A stretch of 64,000 nucleotides of DNA from Terrimonas pollutisoli (GCF_029360765.1 NZ_JARKNA010000016.1:62001-126000); one strand, 5' to 3'; positions 40,986 through 49,839 are shown, counted from the first letter of the stretch. A program made the numbers and translations. The notes: generated from the sequence alone by a model not told the origin.

Positions 40986-41183
40986 CTATTTTGAAAGATC
41001 GGGTTTGATCTCTCCTTTTTTTTCAGCGATAATTTTATGCAGCAACTCCACTTGCTTTCTTTTTTCATCTATTCCCGGCTCTTGCTTGTTGGCTTTATGC
41101 ATCGCCTGCAGCTCCTGAATGTTTTTCATCATAAGCTGAATGAGTTCATCAAGGTTCATTTGTTTCAGGTATTCTTCAGTCAT
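40986..41183 (-). CDS. Small helical protein, LxELIxLL type
   Basis: The 65-residue product MTEEYLKQMNLDELIQLM... ends KPDLSK and is entirely helical and charged. Its pattern (a short Leu-rich helix, then a longer helix with VELLHKIIAEKK) resembles the two plus-strand proteins at 41515 and 41924. I take all three as members of one small family, inferred by eye. Function unknown. Confidence 0.6.
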   Translation of the reverse strand: MTEEYLKQMNLDELIQLMMKNIQELQAMHKANKQEPGIDEKRKQVELLHKIIAEKKGEIKPDLSK

Positions 41184-41514
41184 AATCCTGTTTAATAGTC
41201 TCCAATAATAATCGTCATACCCGCACAGTTGGTTTGAATAACCAACTATGCTGCCTTAATGTGCCTTAATCTGATCCCTAAAAGCAAGTATTTAAAGATA
41301 CTCGATTAGGAGAGAAATGTAATACTACAAACCGGTAATCAAATGGTATGAATGAAAGCTGAAGTAGTTTTCCTCCGTAATTGGTGCAGGTTTTCGGACT
41401 ATGGGCAAATCCCCTTGCAGTTTTCCGCATTTTCTTGATAAAACATCTCCGGGACTTCAAAAATAGAACTAATTGTATGTTTTTTGCATACATACGTGAT
41501 TTCAATTTGCCGTC

Positions 41515-41718
41515 ATGATTGATTTAAAGAAATATAACCTGCCCGAGCTGCTTGACTTATTAAGCCAGTATACAGCCGATCATATCCGGGTTATAGCGCA
41601 AAGCACCAGCCGGCAAGATCTGGAAAACAGTAAGGCCAAACTCAAGCAGGTCCAGGCGGAGATTGAAAAAAGAAAGGCTAACCGGCCAGGGAATAATTTC
41701 AATAAGCTGGCTGGTTAA
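41515..41718 (+). CDS. Small helical protein, LLDLL type (paralog 1)
   Basis: The 67-residue product has NLPELLDLLSQYTADHIRV, then a linker and KLKQVQAEIEKRK. It shares the layout and several identities (LLDLL, Q-EI-RK) with the protein at 41924. No signal or membrane segment is present. A near-match to the -7 box (TCAATTTG) precedes it. Unknown function; perhaps an adaptor or coiled-coil binding module. Confidence 0.65.
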   Translation: MIDLKKYNLPELLDLLSQYTADHIRVIAQSTSRQDLENSKAKLKQVQAEIEKRKANRPGNNFNKLAG

Positions 41719-41923
41719 TGAATGGGATCGATTAAAGTTACTTAGCCTATTTCCTACCAACTGTTAGTTATCATAATTTTGGTCGGCTACATTTTTTCTG
41801 GAAATATTTTCTACATCTCGTTTGAGTGTAGAGCTATTTTCTCGAATCTTACCCAACCTTTTTTGTATAAAGCGTAATTTTTATTTGCACGCCATTTGCT
41901 ATCTGCATCCAAACGCAACTGCG

Positions 41924-42139
41924 ATGTTGGATTTAAAAAATCTGGAGTTATCTGATCTTTTGGACCTGTTGGTCGATCAGACTGCGTGGCATACTCAATT
42001 GATTACTTCCGGCGCATCAGAAACGGAGTTAAGGAATAGCCGTCTTCTTTTAATAGAAATACAGGAAGAAATTGTATGGAGGAAAAAGGTGGTCAATATT
42101 CCGGTAGCAACCTATTCTTCCATCTCCACCGAAAATTAA
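41924..42139 (+). CDS. Small helical protein, LLDLL type (paralog 2)
   Basis: The 71-residue product has ELSDLLDLLVDQTAWHTQLI and LIEIQEEIVWRKK, parallel to the product at 41515. The ATG at 41924 is used, because the longer frame from 41822 adds an unrelated tail. It forms a tandem pair with its neighbour after a 205-bp gap, and the two likely arose by duplication. Confidence 0.65.
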   Translation: MLDLKNLELSDLLDLLVDQTAWHTQLITSGASETELRNSRLLLIEIQEEIVWRKKVVNIPVATYSSISTEN

Positions 42140-42338
42140 TCAATCGTCTTCTCTACTTGTTGGCTGCAAATTGGTTATATAACGGGTTTTGATAAGTGTT
42201 TAAAAGCCACTGCTGCCGGCCTTCAAATTAATGATCAAACATTGACATTCTTTTAAAAAAATATGTTGATAAGATGACATTTGAATCTTTATCCGGCATA
42301 CTTTTTTCATTCTCACAGCTCCCTTAATCATTAAACTT

Positions 42339-42524
42339 ATGACTGAAAATTCGATTACCTCACCAGGTATGCCTGGGCTTACTATCGTTAAGAAGGAAAG
42401 CAAAAAGAAGAGCCGGAGCCGGGCAAAATTGATAAATATGCAGGCATTGCCGCAGGTTCGTCAAGTCCTGCTTCCTCCATTGCAGGAAGGATACATTAAA
42501 GCTAAAAAACATGATTTTCTGTAA
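42339..42524 (+). CDS. Small basic hypothetical protein
   Basis: A 61-residue product, strongly basic in the middle (KKESKKKSRSRAKLI) with a Pro/Gly-containing N terminus and no signal. It could be nucleic-acid-binding or an unrelated short frame. Family not recognised. Confidence 0.45.
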   Translation: MTENSITSPGMPGLTIVKKESKKKSRSRAKLINMQALPQVRQVLLPPLQEGYIKAKKHDFL

Positions 42525-42695
42525 GCGGGTCTGCTGATTTATAATTCAGCCTATATGGGTTTGAAAATTTGGATTCGTCTATCGGGTCTATAGTTTTTGG
42601 CTATTCATAAAGTCTTCTTTTGGAATATTTGTTATAGCCATATGTAATTTCTTCTGCCTGAAATACTACCTTGGACAGGGCCGTAAATTACTACG

Positions 42696-43472
42696 ATGAA
42701 AATTGCGACGTATAATGTGAATGGCATTAATGGACGACTGCCTGTCTTACTCCGGTGGCTGAAAGAGGCAAAACCAGATATCGTTTGTTTACAGGAGCTT
42801 AAAGCAATGCAAAACAAATTTCCTGAAAAGGAGATATTAGCGGCAGGCTATCATTCCATATGGAATGGACAAAAAAGCTGGAACGGCGTTGCTATTTTAT
42901 CCCGCTATGGAGAAATACAGGAGTTAAGGCGGGTATTGCCGGGAGACCCGAAAGACAGTCATAGTCGTTATATGGAGGCGATTATAAACAAGATGGTGAT
43001 TGCCTGCTTATACCTGCCAAATGGTAATCCCTATCCCGGCCCTAAGTTTGACTACAAGCTGAAATGGTTTAGGCGATTGTCTGCTCACGCAAAAAAATTA
43101 CTTGCTCATGAGGTACCGGTGGCTCTGATTGGCGACTTTAACGTGATGCCAACAGAGTTGGATGTATATAAGCCTGAACGCTGGGTTGATGATGCACTCT
43201 TTCGCATAGAAGTTCGTACCGCTTTTAAACGATTGACGGACCAGGGCTGGACAGATGCAATCCGCAAACTGCATCCGAATGAGAGAGTTTATACTTTCTG
43301 GGATTATTTCCGCAATGCTTTTAGTCGTGATGCTGGTCTCAGGCTTGATCATTTTTTATTGAGCCCACAACTAAGCCGCCGATTGGTGGCGGCTGGAGTA
43401 GACCGCCATGTAAGAGGTTGGGAAAAAACAAGTGATCATGCGCCTGCCTGGATTGAATTAAAAGAAAAATAA
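42696..43472 (+). CDS. xth: Exodeoxyribonuclease III (AP endonuclease)
   Basis: The 258-residue product is of the ExoIII/APE1 family. It has MKIATYNVNGINGR at the N terminus, the metal ligand Glu in CLQELKA and the catalytic pair in LIGDFNVMPTE. The C-terminal Asp-His pair is in GLRLDHFLLS and WEKTSDHAPAWIEL. It cuts DNA at abasic sites and removes 3' blocking groups in base-excision repair. The length is typical. Confidence 0.95.
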   Translation: MKIATYNVNGINGRLPVLLRWLKEAKPDIVCLQELKAMQNKFPEKEILAAGYHSIWNGQKSWNGVAILSRYGEIQELRRVLPGDPKDSHSRYMEAIINKMVIACLYLPNGNPYPGPKFDYKLKWFRRLSAHAKKLLAHEVPVALIGDFNVMPTELDVYKPERWVDDALFRIEVRTAFKRLTDQGWTDAIRKLHPNERVYTFWDYFRNAFSRDAGLRLDHFLLSPQLSRRLVAAGVDRHVRGWEKTSDHAPAWIELKEK

Positions 43473-43556
43473 ATTGGGTAAGGAAAGTTTTTCATCAATC
43501 CATCTGCAAGGGCGGCCCATGTGCTCTACTTGCAGTCCGGCTTTCATATAAAAGGT
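43458..43556 (-). pseudogene. Possible C-terminal fragment of a GNAT-like gene
   Basis: A 32-codon frame on the minus strand (FYMKAGLQVEHMGRPCRW...) looks like the tail of an acetyltransferase-type protein. It has no start and is closed upstream by a TGA. It overlaps the end of the xth gene. The support is only the appearance of the peptide, so it may be chance. Confidence 0.25.
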
Positions 43557-43571
43557 TCACCGGTTTAATTT

Positions 43572-44042
43572 TTATTGCACCAGTTCAAATTTTACATTGT
43601 TCACCGACCCCGGAATGCTTAGTGCATCTATTGCTCCCTCAATTCTTCCTATCCTGATCAAGTCTCTTGAGCCGGAATAGTTTTTATAGAAAATAGCAAT
43701 GTTACCCCACGGTGCATAGCAATTAATATCACCGATTGCAGGGTCGCTTACGGCTTTACGTTCATTTGTAGATAATGTGCGGGACGGATAAAAAATCTTT
43801 TCCGTTCCTGCAAAATCTTCAAGGTTTACTGTAATGGGAAGAAGGGCAATGAAATCCCTTGTTGTCACATTGTCGTACAATCTCGCCGTAAGCACTTTAT
43901 CACCGACGGTTATTCTGAGCTTCATGCTGTCTGTAATTGTAATGTTATTGGAATTGTTCGCAGAAGCAGTATCGCCATCAGCTTTACATGCGTAGAGCGG
44001 GATGAAGATTAGAGCCAGCAATAATGCGATAATGACTTTCAT
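43572..44042 (-). CDS. Cyclophilin-like fold lipoprotein
   Basis: The 156-residue product has a lipoprotein signal with lipobox LYAC. Its single domain has LRITVGDKVLTARLYDN, FIALLPITVNLEDFAGTEKIFY and GDINCYAPWGNIAIFYKN, the pattern of the cyclophilin-like family found near oxidoreductase clusters. No proline isomerase active site is preserved, so it is likely a binding protein. It is 71 bp downstream of the hydrolase gene on the same strand, so co-expression is likely. Confidence 0.8.
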   Translation of the reverse strand: MKVIIALLLALIFIPLYACKADGDTASANNSNNITITDSMKLRITVGDKVLTARLYDNVTTRDFIALLPITVNLEDFAGTEKIFYPSRTLSTNERKAVSDPAIGDINCYAPWGNIAIFYKNYSGSRDLIRIGRIEGAIDALSIPGSVNNVKFELVQ

Positions 44043-44113
44043 ATTTTAAAAATTATCCGGAGTTAAATGTTTTGACAATACATTGCTTTAAATCTTTTTC
44101 CTTTAAGCTTTTC

Positions 44114-45172
44114 TTATTTCAGACTCTTTGTAAAGAATGATGTCAGCTTGTCAAAAGGAATAACATCTACCTTATCATACAAATCAACGTGATTGGCGTT
44201 CGGAATAATCATTAACTCTTTTGGTTCGGCTGCTGCTTTGTAAGCATCTTCGCTGAAATAACGTGAATGGGCATTTTCACCTGCTATTAAAAGAATTGGC
44301 CGGGGTGAGGCTTCTTTGATGTATGTTAAGAGTGGCATATTCATAAACGATAGCGCATTGGTAGCAGTCCATGAACCGGTTGAGTTGGGCGAATTTGGAT
44401 GAAAACCACGGGGAGTGCGGTAGTAATTGAAATAATCCACTACAAATTGAGGTTCGTTGCCTTCCAGCTTTTCAGGTAAAATACGTGGGCCGGCAGCTGG
44501 TGTTTCCTTCTCTGCATCTTTCCAACGTTGCTGGCTCATCTGCTCAAGCATTTGATTGCGTTGTTCACTGGTAAGTTTATCATAATAACCTTTTGCCATC
44601 ACCCGTGACATGTCATACATGCTGGTGGTTGCAACGGCCTTCACACGTTTATCAATTGCTGTGGCGTTCAGCGCCATGCCACCAAAACCACAAATACCAA
44701 TGATACCTATCCGGTTCCTGTCAACAAGCGATTGCAAACCGAGATAGTCCACTGCTGCACTAAAATCTTCCGTATTAATGTCGGGCGATGCTACATTACG
44801 TGGTTCGCCTCCACTTTCACCTGTATAAGATGGGTCGAAGGCAAGGGTAACAAAGCCACGTTCTGCCATTGTGTTAGCATATAGTCCCGAAGATTGTTCT
44901 TTAACCGCACCAAACGGGCCGCTGATGGCAAGTGCAGCTAATGGTTCGCCTCCACGATTTTTAGGAAGGTATAAATCAGCTGATATAGATATTCCGTAAC
45001 GGTTTTTGTAAGTTACTTTTTGCCGGGTTACTTTATCACTTAACTGAAAAGTGTAATGATCTGTTTGTTCTGTTGTTTTCATCTTTTTGCATTTTACTTC
45101 TTGATTTGTTTGTGAATAAGTTTGTCCCATCATCGTTAGGGACAGCATTGTAAAAACTGCTATTCTTTTCAT
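44114..45172 (-). CDS. Secreted alpha/beta hydrolase (dienelactone-hydrolase-like)
   Basis: The 352-residue product starts with a signal peptide (MKRIAVFTMLSLTMMGQTYSQ). The alpha/beta hydrolase elbow is GICGFGG, with cysteine rather than serine as in dienelactone hydrolases, and the histidine is in IPNANHVDLYD. The substrate is not known. I chose ATG 45172 over 45265, because the extra 31 residues are not signal-like. It lies next to an AraC regulator, a maltose-acetyltransferase-like gene and a cyclophilin-like lipoprotein, a combination seen in aldo/keto-type detoxification clusters of this phylum (inference). Confidence 0.78.
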   Translation of the reverse strand: MKRIAVFTMLSLTMMGQTYSQTNQEVKCKKMKTTEQTDHYTFQLSDKVTRQKVTYKNRYGISISADLYLPKNRGGEPLAALAISGPFGAVKEQSSGLYANTMAERGFVTLAFDPSYTGESGGEPRNVASPDINTEDFSAAVDYLGLQSLVDRNRIGIIGICGFGGMALNATAIDKRVKAVATTSMYDMSRVMAKGYYDKLTSEQRNQMLEQMSQQRWKDAEKETPAAGPRILPEKLEGNEPQFVVDYFNYYRTPRGFHPNSPNSTGSWTATNALSFMNMPLLTYIKEASPRPILLIAGENAHSRYFSEDAYKAAAEPKELMIIPNANHVDLYDKVDVIPFDKLTSFFTKSLK

Positions 45173-45281
45173 GTGTATATTTTTTATTGTATTTTGGCCA
45201 CATGGAATTCGCCATAAAATTTTCATCGGTGATTGGTATAATACCTCGAAAATTTTATGGCTCATTTCATGGTTTTAAAAT

Positions 45282-45905
45282 TTATGATAAATCAATTTGC
45301 TTAATAATTTTAGCAGGAATACCGCCCACAATCGTATTGTCTGCAACATCTTTAGAAACCACTGCCCCTGCTGCAACAACAGCATTTTCACCAATGGTTA
45401 CACCAGGCAGTATCGTGGCTGCTGCACCAATCCATGCATTCCGTTTGATAACTATTGACTTTAACAGGAGTGATTGTCTGTCTGCAGGATCTAACGAATG
45501 ATTTTCGGTGATGAGGTTGACCTTGGGTCCTATCAATACATCATCTTCAATTGTAATGCCACCCAAATCGAGAAATGAACAGGCATGGTTGATAAATACA
45601 TTTTTACCAAGAGTAATAAACCGTCCAAAATTGGTAAAGAATGGAGGAAATATTCTTGTGCTCTTATCTATTGAAGAACCGATGATCTCGCTTAAACGTT
45701 CTCTTACCTGATCAATATTGATAGAAGCATTGAGATGCACAGACAACTCTTGTGCACGGGCAACCAACTCCCTCACCTTCGCAAATTGCGGGTCATCAAA
45801 ACGAAATAAACCTCCCGCTCTCATTCTATCAAATATTTCGCTTTCGTTCTGATTGGAGACATTTTGGTTTTCCAGCTCGTCCATTGCCACTGCATTTGAT
45901 AACAT
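45282..45905 (-). CDS. Left-handed beta-helix acetyltransferase (maltose/galactoside O-acetyltransferase type)
   Basis: The 207-residue product has the hexapeptide-repeat region with FINHACSFLDLGGITIEDDVLIGPKVNLITENH, where the last histidine is the catalytic position of Maa/LacA. TILPGVTIGENAVVAAGAVVSKDV and GGIPAKIIKQI follow. It transfers an acetyl group from acetyl-CoA to a sugar or related acceptor. An extra N-terminal helical extension of about 60 residues precedes the repeats. The start could also be ATG 45884. Confidence 0.85.
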   Translation of the reverse strand: MLSNAVAMDELENQNVSNQNESEIFDRMRAGGLFRFDDPQFAKVRELVARAQELSVHLNASINIDQVRERLSEIIGSSIDKSTRIFPPFFTNFGRFITLGKNVFINHACSFLDLGGITIEDDVLIGPKVNLITENHSLDPADRQSLLLKSIVIKRNAWIGAAATILPGVTIGENAVVAAGAVVSKDVADNTIVGGIPAKIIKQIDLS

Positions 45906-45969
45906 ACCACAAAGGTCTCTCCATAATTACCCTGCATGGTAAAGATTATCAAACCAATGATTAAGGATT

Positions 45970-46848
45970 TCAAGCAATCTCCACCCGTAAAGATGAGGGA
46001 ATAGTACCGGTTATTCTTTTGAAGTAGTTGTTGAAGTAGGTAGGGTATTCAAAGCCAAGCGCATAAGCAATTTCAGCAATCGTCCAGTCGGTATGGTGCA
46101 ATAATGCCTTCGCTTCAGTAACAATCCTTTCAGCAATATGCGTAGAAGTTGATTTGCCGGTAATTTCTTTCACGGCACGATTTAAATGATTAACATGTAC
46201 AGATAATGACTTTGCATAATCCTGCGCGGTCTTTAATTGAAGCGGACGGTCGGTGCTTTCAACCGGAAACTGCCGTTCCATCAGTTCAAGAAATACTGAA
46301 GTAATGCGTGAAGCAGCATTTTTGTGTTGGTCATAGTTTTCCGAAGGCTGCAGTTTCAAAGCTTCGTGAATAATCAAATTAATGTAGTTCCGTATCAGGT
46401 CGTCTTTGTAAGCATAATCGGTTTGTTGCTCATCAATCATTTTTTGGAAGATCGTATTTAAAAATTCCCGCTGTTGCTCATTTATTTTCAAAATAGGTGT
46501 GCCTCCAATCTTAAAGAGCGGTGACCGTTGCAGGCTTTCAGAACGGTCAGATAATTTTAAAAAGTCTTCTGAAAAAAGAACAGTGTAGCCTACATAACTT
46601 CTTGAAATGGTCTCCCATGAATAAGGTATATGGGGATTGCCAAAAAACAAAGCAGTCCCCTCGGTTTCAAAACTCCTGTCTGCATAGTGAATAATGCTCT
46701 TACCGGTTGTGAGGCAAATTTTATAAAAATCCTTTCTGCTATAAATGCGGGTTGCCTGGCCATCGCTTTCAATTTGAAACACTTTAAAGCCTTTTAGCTT
46801 TAGTTCATTATTGAACTCTGAAACCGAACGCACATTTTTGGTTTGCAT
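45970..46848 (-). CDS. AraC family transcriptional regulator
   Basis: The 292-residue product has an N-terminal cupin-like sensing domain (FFGNPHIPYSWETISRSYVGYTVLF). The C-terminal double helix-turn-helix has LSVHVNHLNRAVKEITGKSTSTHIAERI and WTIAEIAYALGFEYPTYFNNYFKRITG. It is upstream of, and on the same strand as, the acetyltransferase, hydrolase and cyclophilin-like genes, which it probably controls. The effector is unknown. Confidence 0.9.
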   Translation of the reverse strand: MQTKNVRSVSEFNNELKLKGFKVFQIESDGQATRIYSRKDFYKICLTTGKSIIHYADRSFETEGTALFFGNPHIPYSWETISRSYVGYTVLFSEDFLKLSDRSESLQRSPLFKIGGTPILKINEQQREFLNTIFQKMIDEQQTDYAYKDDLIRNYINLIIHEALKLQPSENYDQHKNAASRITSVFLELMERQFPVESTDRPLQLKTAQDYAKSLSVHVNHLNRAVKEITGKSTSTHIAERIVTEAKALLHHTDWTIAEIAYALGFEYPTYFNNYFKRITGTIPSSLRVEIA

Positions 46849-47185
46849 GGAGTAAAGTTAGGAAAATCAAAACTGGGGAGATTGCTAAAAAATACTTTAG
46901 TGTTTCTAATTTACGGTTGAACTAAAGGCTGTGTGCCTGTCCTCCAAAATGCAGAATGCTGCAATGTGCAGTGAAATAATTTGCATTAAATGTCGTCCTT
47001 GCAGTAAGGGGAAGTTCATTTTTAAGGTTGCGTACAATATGGAAATTGGTGGTCACACCATTATCATTTCAACTGATAACCTTACAACCTGATTTTATCT
47101 CCTGATTCAAAATTTTATTTCCTGCATATTTTTTGGACAGATTTTAGCATATAAATTGAAACCTTAACACAAAAAAAATAAAGCT
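46849..47185. other. Intergenic region between araC-type gene and the 97-residue gene
   Basis: I see no gene, RNA or clear repeat here. It must hold both divergent promoters. Confidence 0.4.
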
Positions 47186-47479
47186 ATGATCATTGTACAT
47201 GACACTTTTGTTTGCAAACCCGGTAACGCTTCAAAGCTTGCCAAACTTTTCAAAGAGGTGATGGCTGGCAACAAAGAACTGGTAAATATCTTAACTGATA
47301 TGACGGGCCAGTACAACAGGGTGATAATGGTTTCTCAATACGAGAACCTCACGGCCTATGAAGAAAGCTGGGAAGAGTATAAGCAAGACACGGACAAGAT
47401 GAAAGAAATGCAGGAGAAAATGAAAGGCTATCACGATATGTATCTGACGGGGTCAAGAGAAATATTCCAGGTTTGGTAG
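47186..47479 (+). CDS. Dimeric alpha-beta barrel-like hypothetical protein
   Basis: The 97-residue product (MIIVHDTFVCKPGNASKLAKLFKEVM) has the beta-alpha-beta pattern of NIPSNAP/ABM-type ferredoxin-like proteins. Its C-terminal helix is charged (KDTDKMKEMQEKMKGYHD-like). It lies 127 bp upstream of arsR but has no operator-like repeat, so it is probably separate. Function unknown. Confidence 0.65.
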   Translation: MIIVHDTFVCKPGNASKLAKLFKEVMAGNKELVNILTDMTGQYNRVIMVSQYENLTAYEESWEEYKQDTDKMKEMQEKMKGYHDMYLTGSREIFQVW

Positions 47480-47582
47480 CGGTTCCCGATGCGGAAATAA
47501 TAGTAGTAATCTTATTCCAAGGCAGGACTAATTGTCCGCAGAATGACAAATTCTGTGAAAAAAAATTTGCTGATGTAAAATC

Positions 47583-47602
47583 TTATCGTAATATTGCGAT
47601 AA
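47583..47602 (+). promoter_or_regulatory. Candidate ArsR operator over the arsR promoter
   Basis: TATCG-N8-CGATA, with flanking T and A pairs, forms a perfect inverted repeat whose spacer TAATATTG resembles the -7 box. A bound regulator would block that box. The ATG of arsR is 5 nt downstream. The same repeat with the same spacing precedes arsM. Confidence 0.7.
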
Positions 47603-47606
47603 TATT

Positions 47607-47939
47607 ATGGGTGCAACAAAATCATACGAGTTCAGTGTAAAAGAAAACAGGCTGGCAAAATATGCTAAGGCCCTGGCTCATCCGGCGAGAATAGCCATCC
47701 TTAATTTTTTGGCCAAGCAGCAATCCTGTATGTGTGGCGATATTGTTGAGGTGTTACCACTTTCCCAAAGCACCGTTTCGCAACATTTAAAAGAATTGAA
47801 AGAAGCGGGTTTGATCAAAGGTGAGATTGAAGGAGCCAAGGTTTGTTATTGCATTGATGAAAAAGAATGGAAAGCGGCCCAGGCCTGGATCAATCAATTG
47901 TTTGACGCTTACAAAGTTGGTTGCGGTAGTTGCATCTGA
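47607..47939 (+). CDS. arsR: ArsR family transcriptional regulator
   Basis: The 110-residue winged-helix protein has a metal-site segment with two cysteines in QQSCMCGDIVEVL. The recognition helix is LSQSTVSQHLKELKEAGLIKGE, and the C-terminal tail has two further cysteines (GCGSCI). Cysteines at the start of the recognition helix fit an As(III)-responsive repressor that leaves DNA when metalloid binds. The matching operators at its own promoter and at arsM support autoregulation and control of the methyltransferase. Confidence 0.92.
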   Translation: MGATKSYEFSVKENRLAKYAKALAHPARIAILNFLAKQQSCMCGDIVEVLPLSQSTVSQHLKELKEAGLIKGEIEGAKVCYCIDEKEWKAAQAWINQLFDAYKVGCGSCI

Positions 47940-47958
47940 CATTTTTTTTGACCAATCC

Positions 47959-47976
47959 TATCGGTATATTACGATA
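47959..47976 (+). promoter_or_regulatory. Candidate ArsR operator over the arsM promoter
   Basis: TATCG-GTATATTA-CGATA repeats the arsR operator with identical half-sites and spacing. The ATG of arsM follows after 17 nt. Confidence 0.7.
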
Positions 47977-47993
47977 ACTTAAAACTAAAACAT

Positions 47994-48842
47994 ATGAACA
48001 CTCAAGAAAATCTAAAAGACCTCGTAAGGCAGAAATATGGTGAAATTGCCTTGCAGGATAAAGAAACCAATCAAAGTTCCTGCTGCGGTTCCGGTTGTTG
48101 CAGTACCGATGTATACAACATCATGGCAGACGATTACACAAAGCTGGAAGGCTATAATCCTGACGCCGATTTAGGATTGGGCTGTGGACTCCCCACCCAA
48201 TTTGCTAAGATCAAAAAGGGCGATACTGTAATTGACCTGGGCAGCGGCGCCGGAAACGATGCTTTTATAGCAAGACACGAGACAGGTGAAACCGGCAGGG
48301 TGATCGGCATTGATTTTACGCCTGCCATGATAGAGCGGGCAAGAAAAAATGCTGAAGTAAGGGGTTTCAACAACGTTGAATTCAGGCAGGGTGATATAGA
48401 AAACATGCCTGTCAGTGCGGATGTGGCGGATGTGATAGTCAGTAACTGCGTACTCAACCTGGTGCCCAATAAAGATGGCGTTATAAAAGAAATTTACCGG
48501 GTATTAAAGCCAGGCGGCCATTTTTCCATTTCAGATATCGTACTCGAAGGAGAACTGCCCGCAAAAATTAAAGAAGCAGCGGAAATGTATGCCGGTTGCG
48601 TGGCCGGAGCGATTCAAAAAGCGGATTACCTCCAATTGATGGAAGCCAATGGATTTAAAAATATCACGGTTCAGAAAGACAAGCCTATCATTATCCCGGA
48701 TGACATTTTAAAAAACTATCTGTCGACAACTCAAATAGAGAATTTCAAACAATCGGGAACGGGCATCAGGAGTGTTACAGTGTATGCCGAAAAACCTACG
48801 GAAGAAAAAAAATCATGCTGCGGACCTGACTGCTGTAATTAA
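47994..48842 (+). CDS. arsM: Arsenite S-adenosylmethionine methyltransferase ArsM
   Basis: ArsM methylates As(III) to methylated and volatile arsenicals. The 282-residue product has a Cys-rich N-terminal segment (SSCCGSGCCSTDVY), the SAM motif VIDLGSGAGNDAF, the conserved cysteine in VSNCVLNLVP and another in YAGCVAGAI, which match arsenic-binding positions. A Cys-rich tail (KSCCGPDCCN) ends it. The extra cysteine pairs at both ends may load or buffer the metalloid. It is controlled by its own copy of the ars operator and is followed by a small Cys-containing protein and a broken arsN2. Confidence 0.93.
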   Translation: MNTQENLKDLVRQKYGEIALQDKETNQSSCCGSGCCSTDVYNIMADDYTKLEGYNPDADLGLGCGLPTQFAKIKKGDTVIDLGSGAGNDAFIARHETGETGRVIGIDFTPAMIERARKNAEVRGFNNVEFRQGDIENMPVSADVADVIVSNCVLNLVPNKDGVIKEIYRVLKPGGHFSISDIVLEGELPAKIKEAAEMYAGCVAGAIQKADYLQLMEANGFKNITVQKDKPIIIPDDILKNYLSTTQIENFKQSGTGIRSVTVYAEKPTEEKKSCCGPDCCN

Positions 48843-48886
48843 TTTATCGTCAACTCAAGATTTTTAACCATTTAAAACAATAAACA

Positions 48887-49078
48887 ATGAACACTACTAA
48901 CAACGAAGTAAAACAAAATGAAACAGCCTGCTGTGTAGACTATTGCATGCAAAAATTTGAGGGCTCAGCAAACGAAGTAATCAATGTGTACAAATGCAAT
49001 CAAAAGCAATTTTCCGTTTCGGAAAGCTGGAATATTCAAAAAAATAAAAAGCAGGTTAGCATAAGAACGGGTTTGTAA
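48887..49078 (+). CDS. Small cysteine-containing protein of the ars operon
   Basis: A 63-residue product with CCVDYC near the N terminus and one more cysteine in VYKCNQKQF. The spacing of the first three cysteines could bind As(III). It lies 44 bp after arsM on the same strand. No family is recognised and a role in metalloid handling is only inferred. Confidence 0.6.
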   Translation: MNTTNNEVKQNETACCVDYCMQKFEGSANEVINVYKCNQKQFSVSESWNIQKNKKQVSIRTGL

Positions 49079-49121
49079 AAATGTGACTTGCATTTATATT
49101 TTCGTAGTTCAAACTTTTCTT

Positions 49122-49553
49122 ATGCATATAATACATGCCGAAGACCGGAGACGTGACGAGATAATACAATTGTTACAATCGCAAAAACTGCCGACAAAGG
49201 ATTTACCCGTATTGTTAACCGACTTCTATACTGCAATCGAGAATGATCAACTGGTAGGCGTAATTGGAATGGAACGATATGGACGCTTTGGCTTATTAAG
49301 GTCCATGGTAGTTCATCCTGGTTTTAGAAATAGATAAATTGCTGAAACATTGGTTAATACCCTTGAACAGGCAGCCAAATCAAAAGAAATCATTTCGATG
49401 TACCTGCTGACAGAAACAGCATCGAAGTATTTTGAAAAAAAGGGATATAAAACAATAGACCGGGAACAAGTGCCGGAGCCCGTTAAAGCATCTTCAGAGT
49501 TTAGCAGTGTCTGCCCTGTTAGTGCCACGGTGATGATGAAGCCGATTGATTGA
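49122..49553 (+). pseudogene. arsN2: Arsenic-linked GNAT acetyltransferase (ArsN2-like), interrupted by an in-frame stop
   Basis: The N-terminal half (MHIIHAEDRRRDEII to LLRSMVVHPGFRNR) and the C-terminal half (IAETLVNTLEQAA to VMMKPID) are in the same frame and join seamlessly. A TAA at 49335-49337 lies between them. The C-terminal half has the family's tail (YLLTETASKYFEKKGYKTI, VCPVSATVMM). ArsN-type enzymes acetylate organoarsenicals. The reading frame is otherwise intact, so this is a recent nonsense change, a sequencing error or read-through. It is downstream of arsM on the same strand. Confidence 0.8.
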
Positions 49554-49839
49554 ATTAGCTCAACAGCTGTTTCCCTTGTGCAGGAAAATCAAATACTCTT
49601 CAGCGTGAGACTATGCGTATGGTTACTAGTAGATTAATTTGTGTGGATACAACCAGCTTAAAATGTCCAAATTTTTCCCGCTTTTTTGGATAAAAGAAAA
49701 ATGATTGCGGAAAAAATTATGAAGTAGTAATCTCACGAAACTAAAGCCCAATCACCGTATAATAAATCGTCTTAATAATTCTCCGCTGCTTCTGAAAAAA
49801 TTGGAATATTTCTTGAATTATTCAACCTATACTAATCTG
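49554..49839. other. Intergenic region after arsN2
   Basis: I see no gene here. Confidence 0.4.

Noticed and set aside
43458..43556. GNAT-like fragment as evidence of a deleted gene
   Set aside because: Only 32 codons, no start, and overlaps the xth end; kept as a low-confidence feature but not as a finding.
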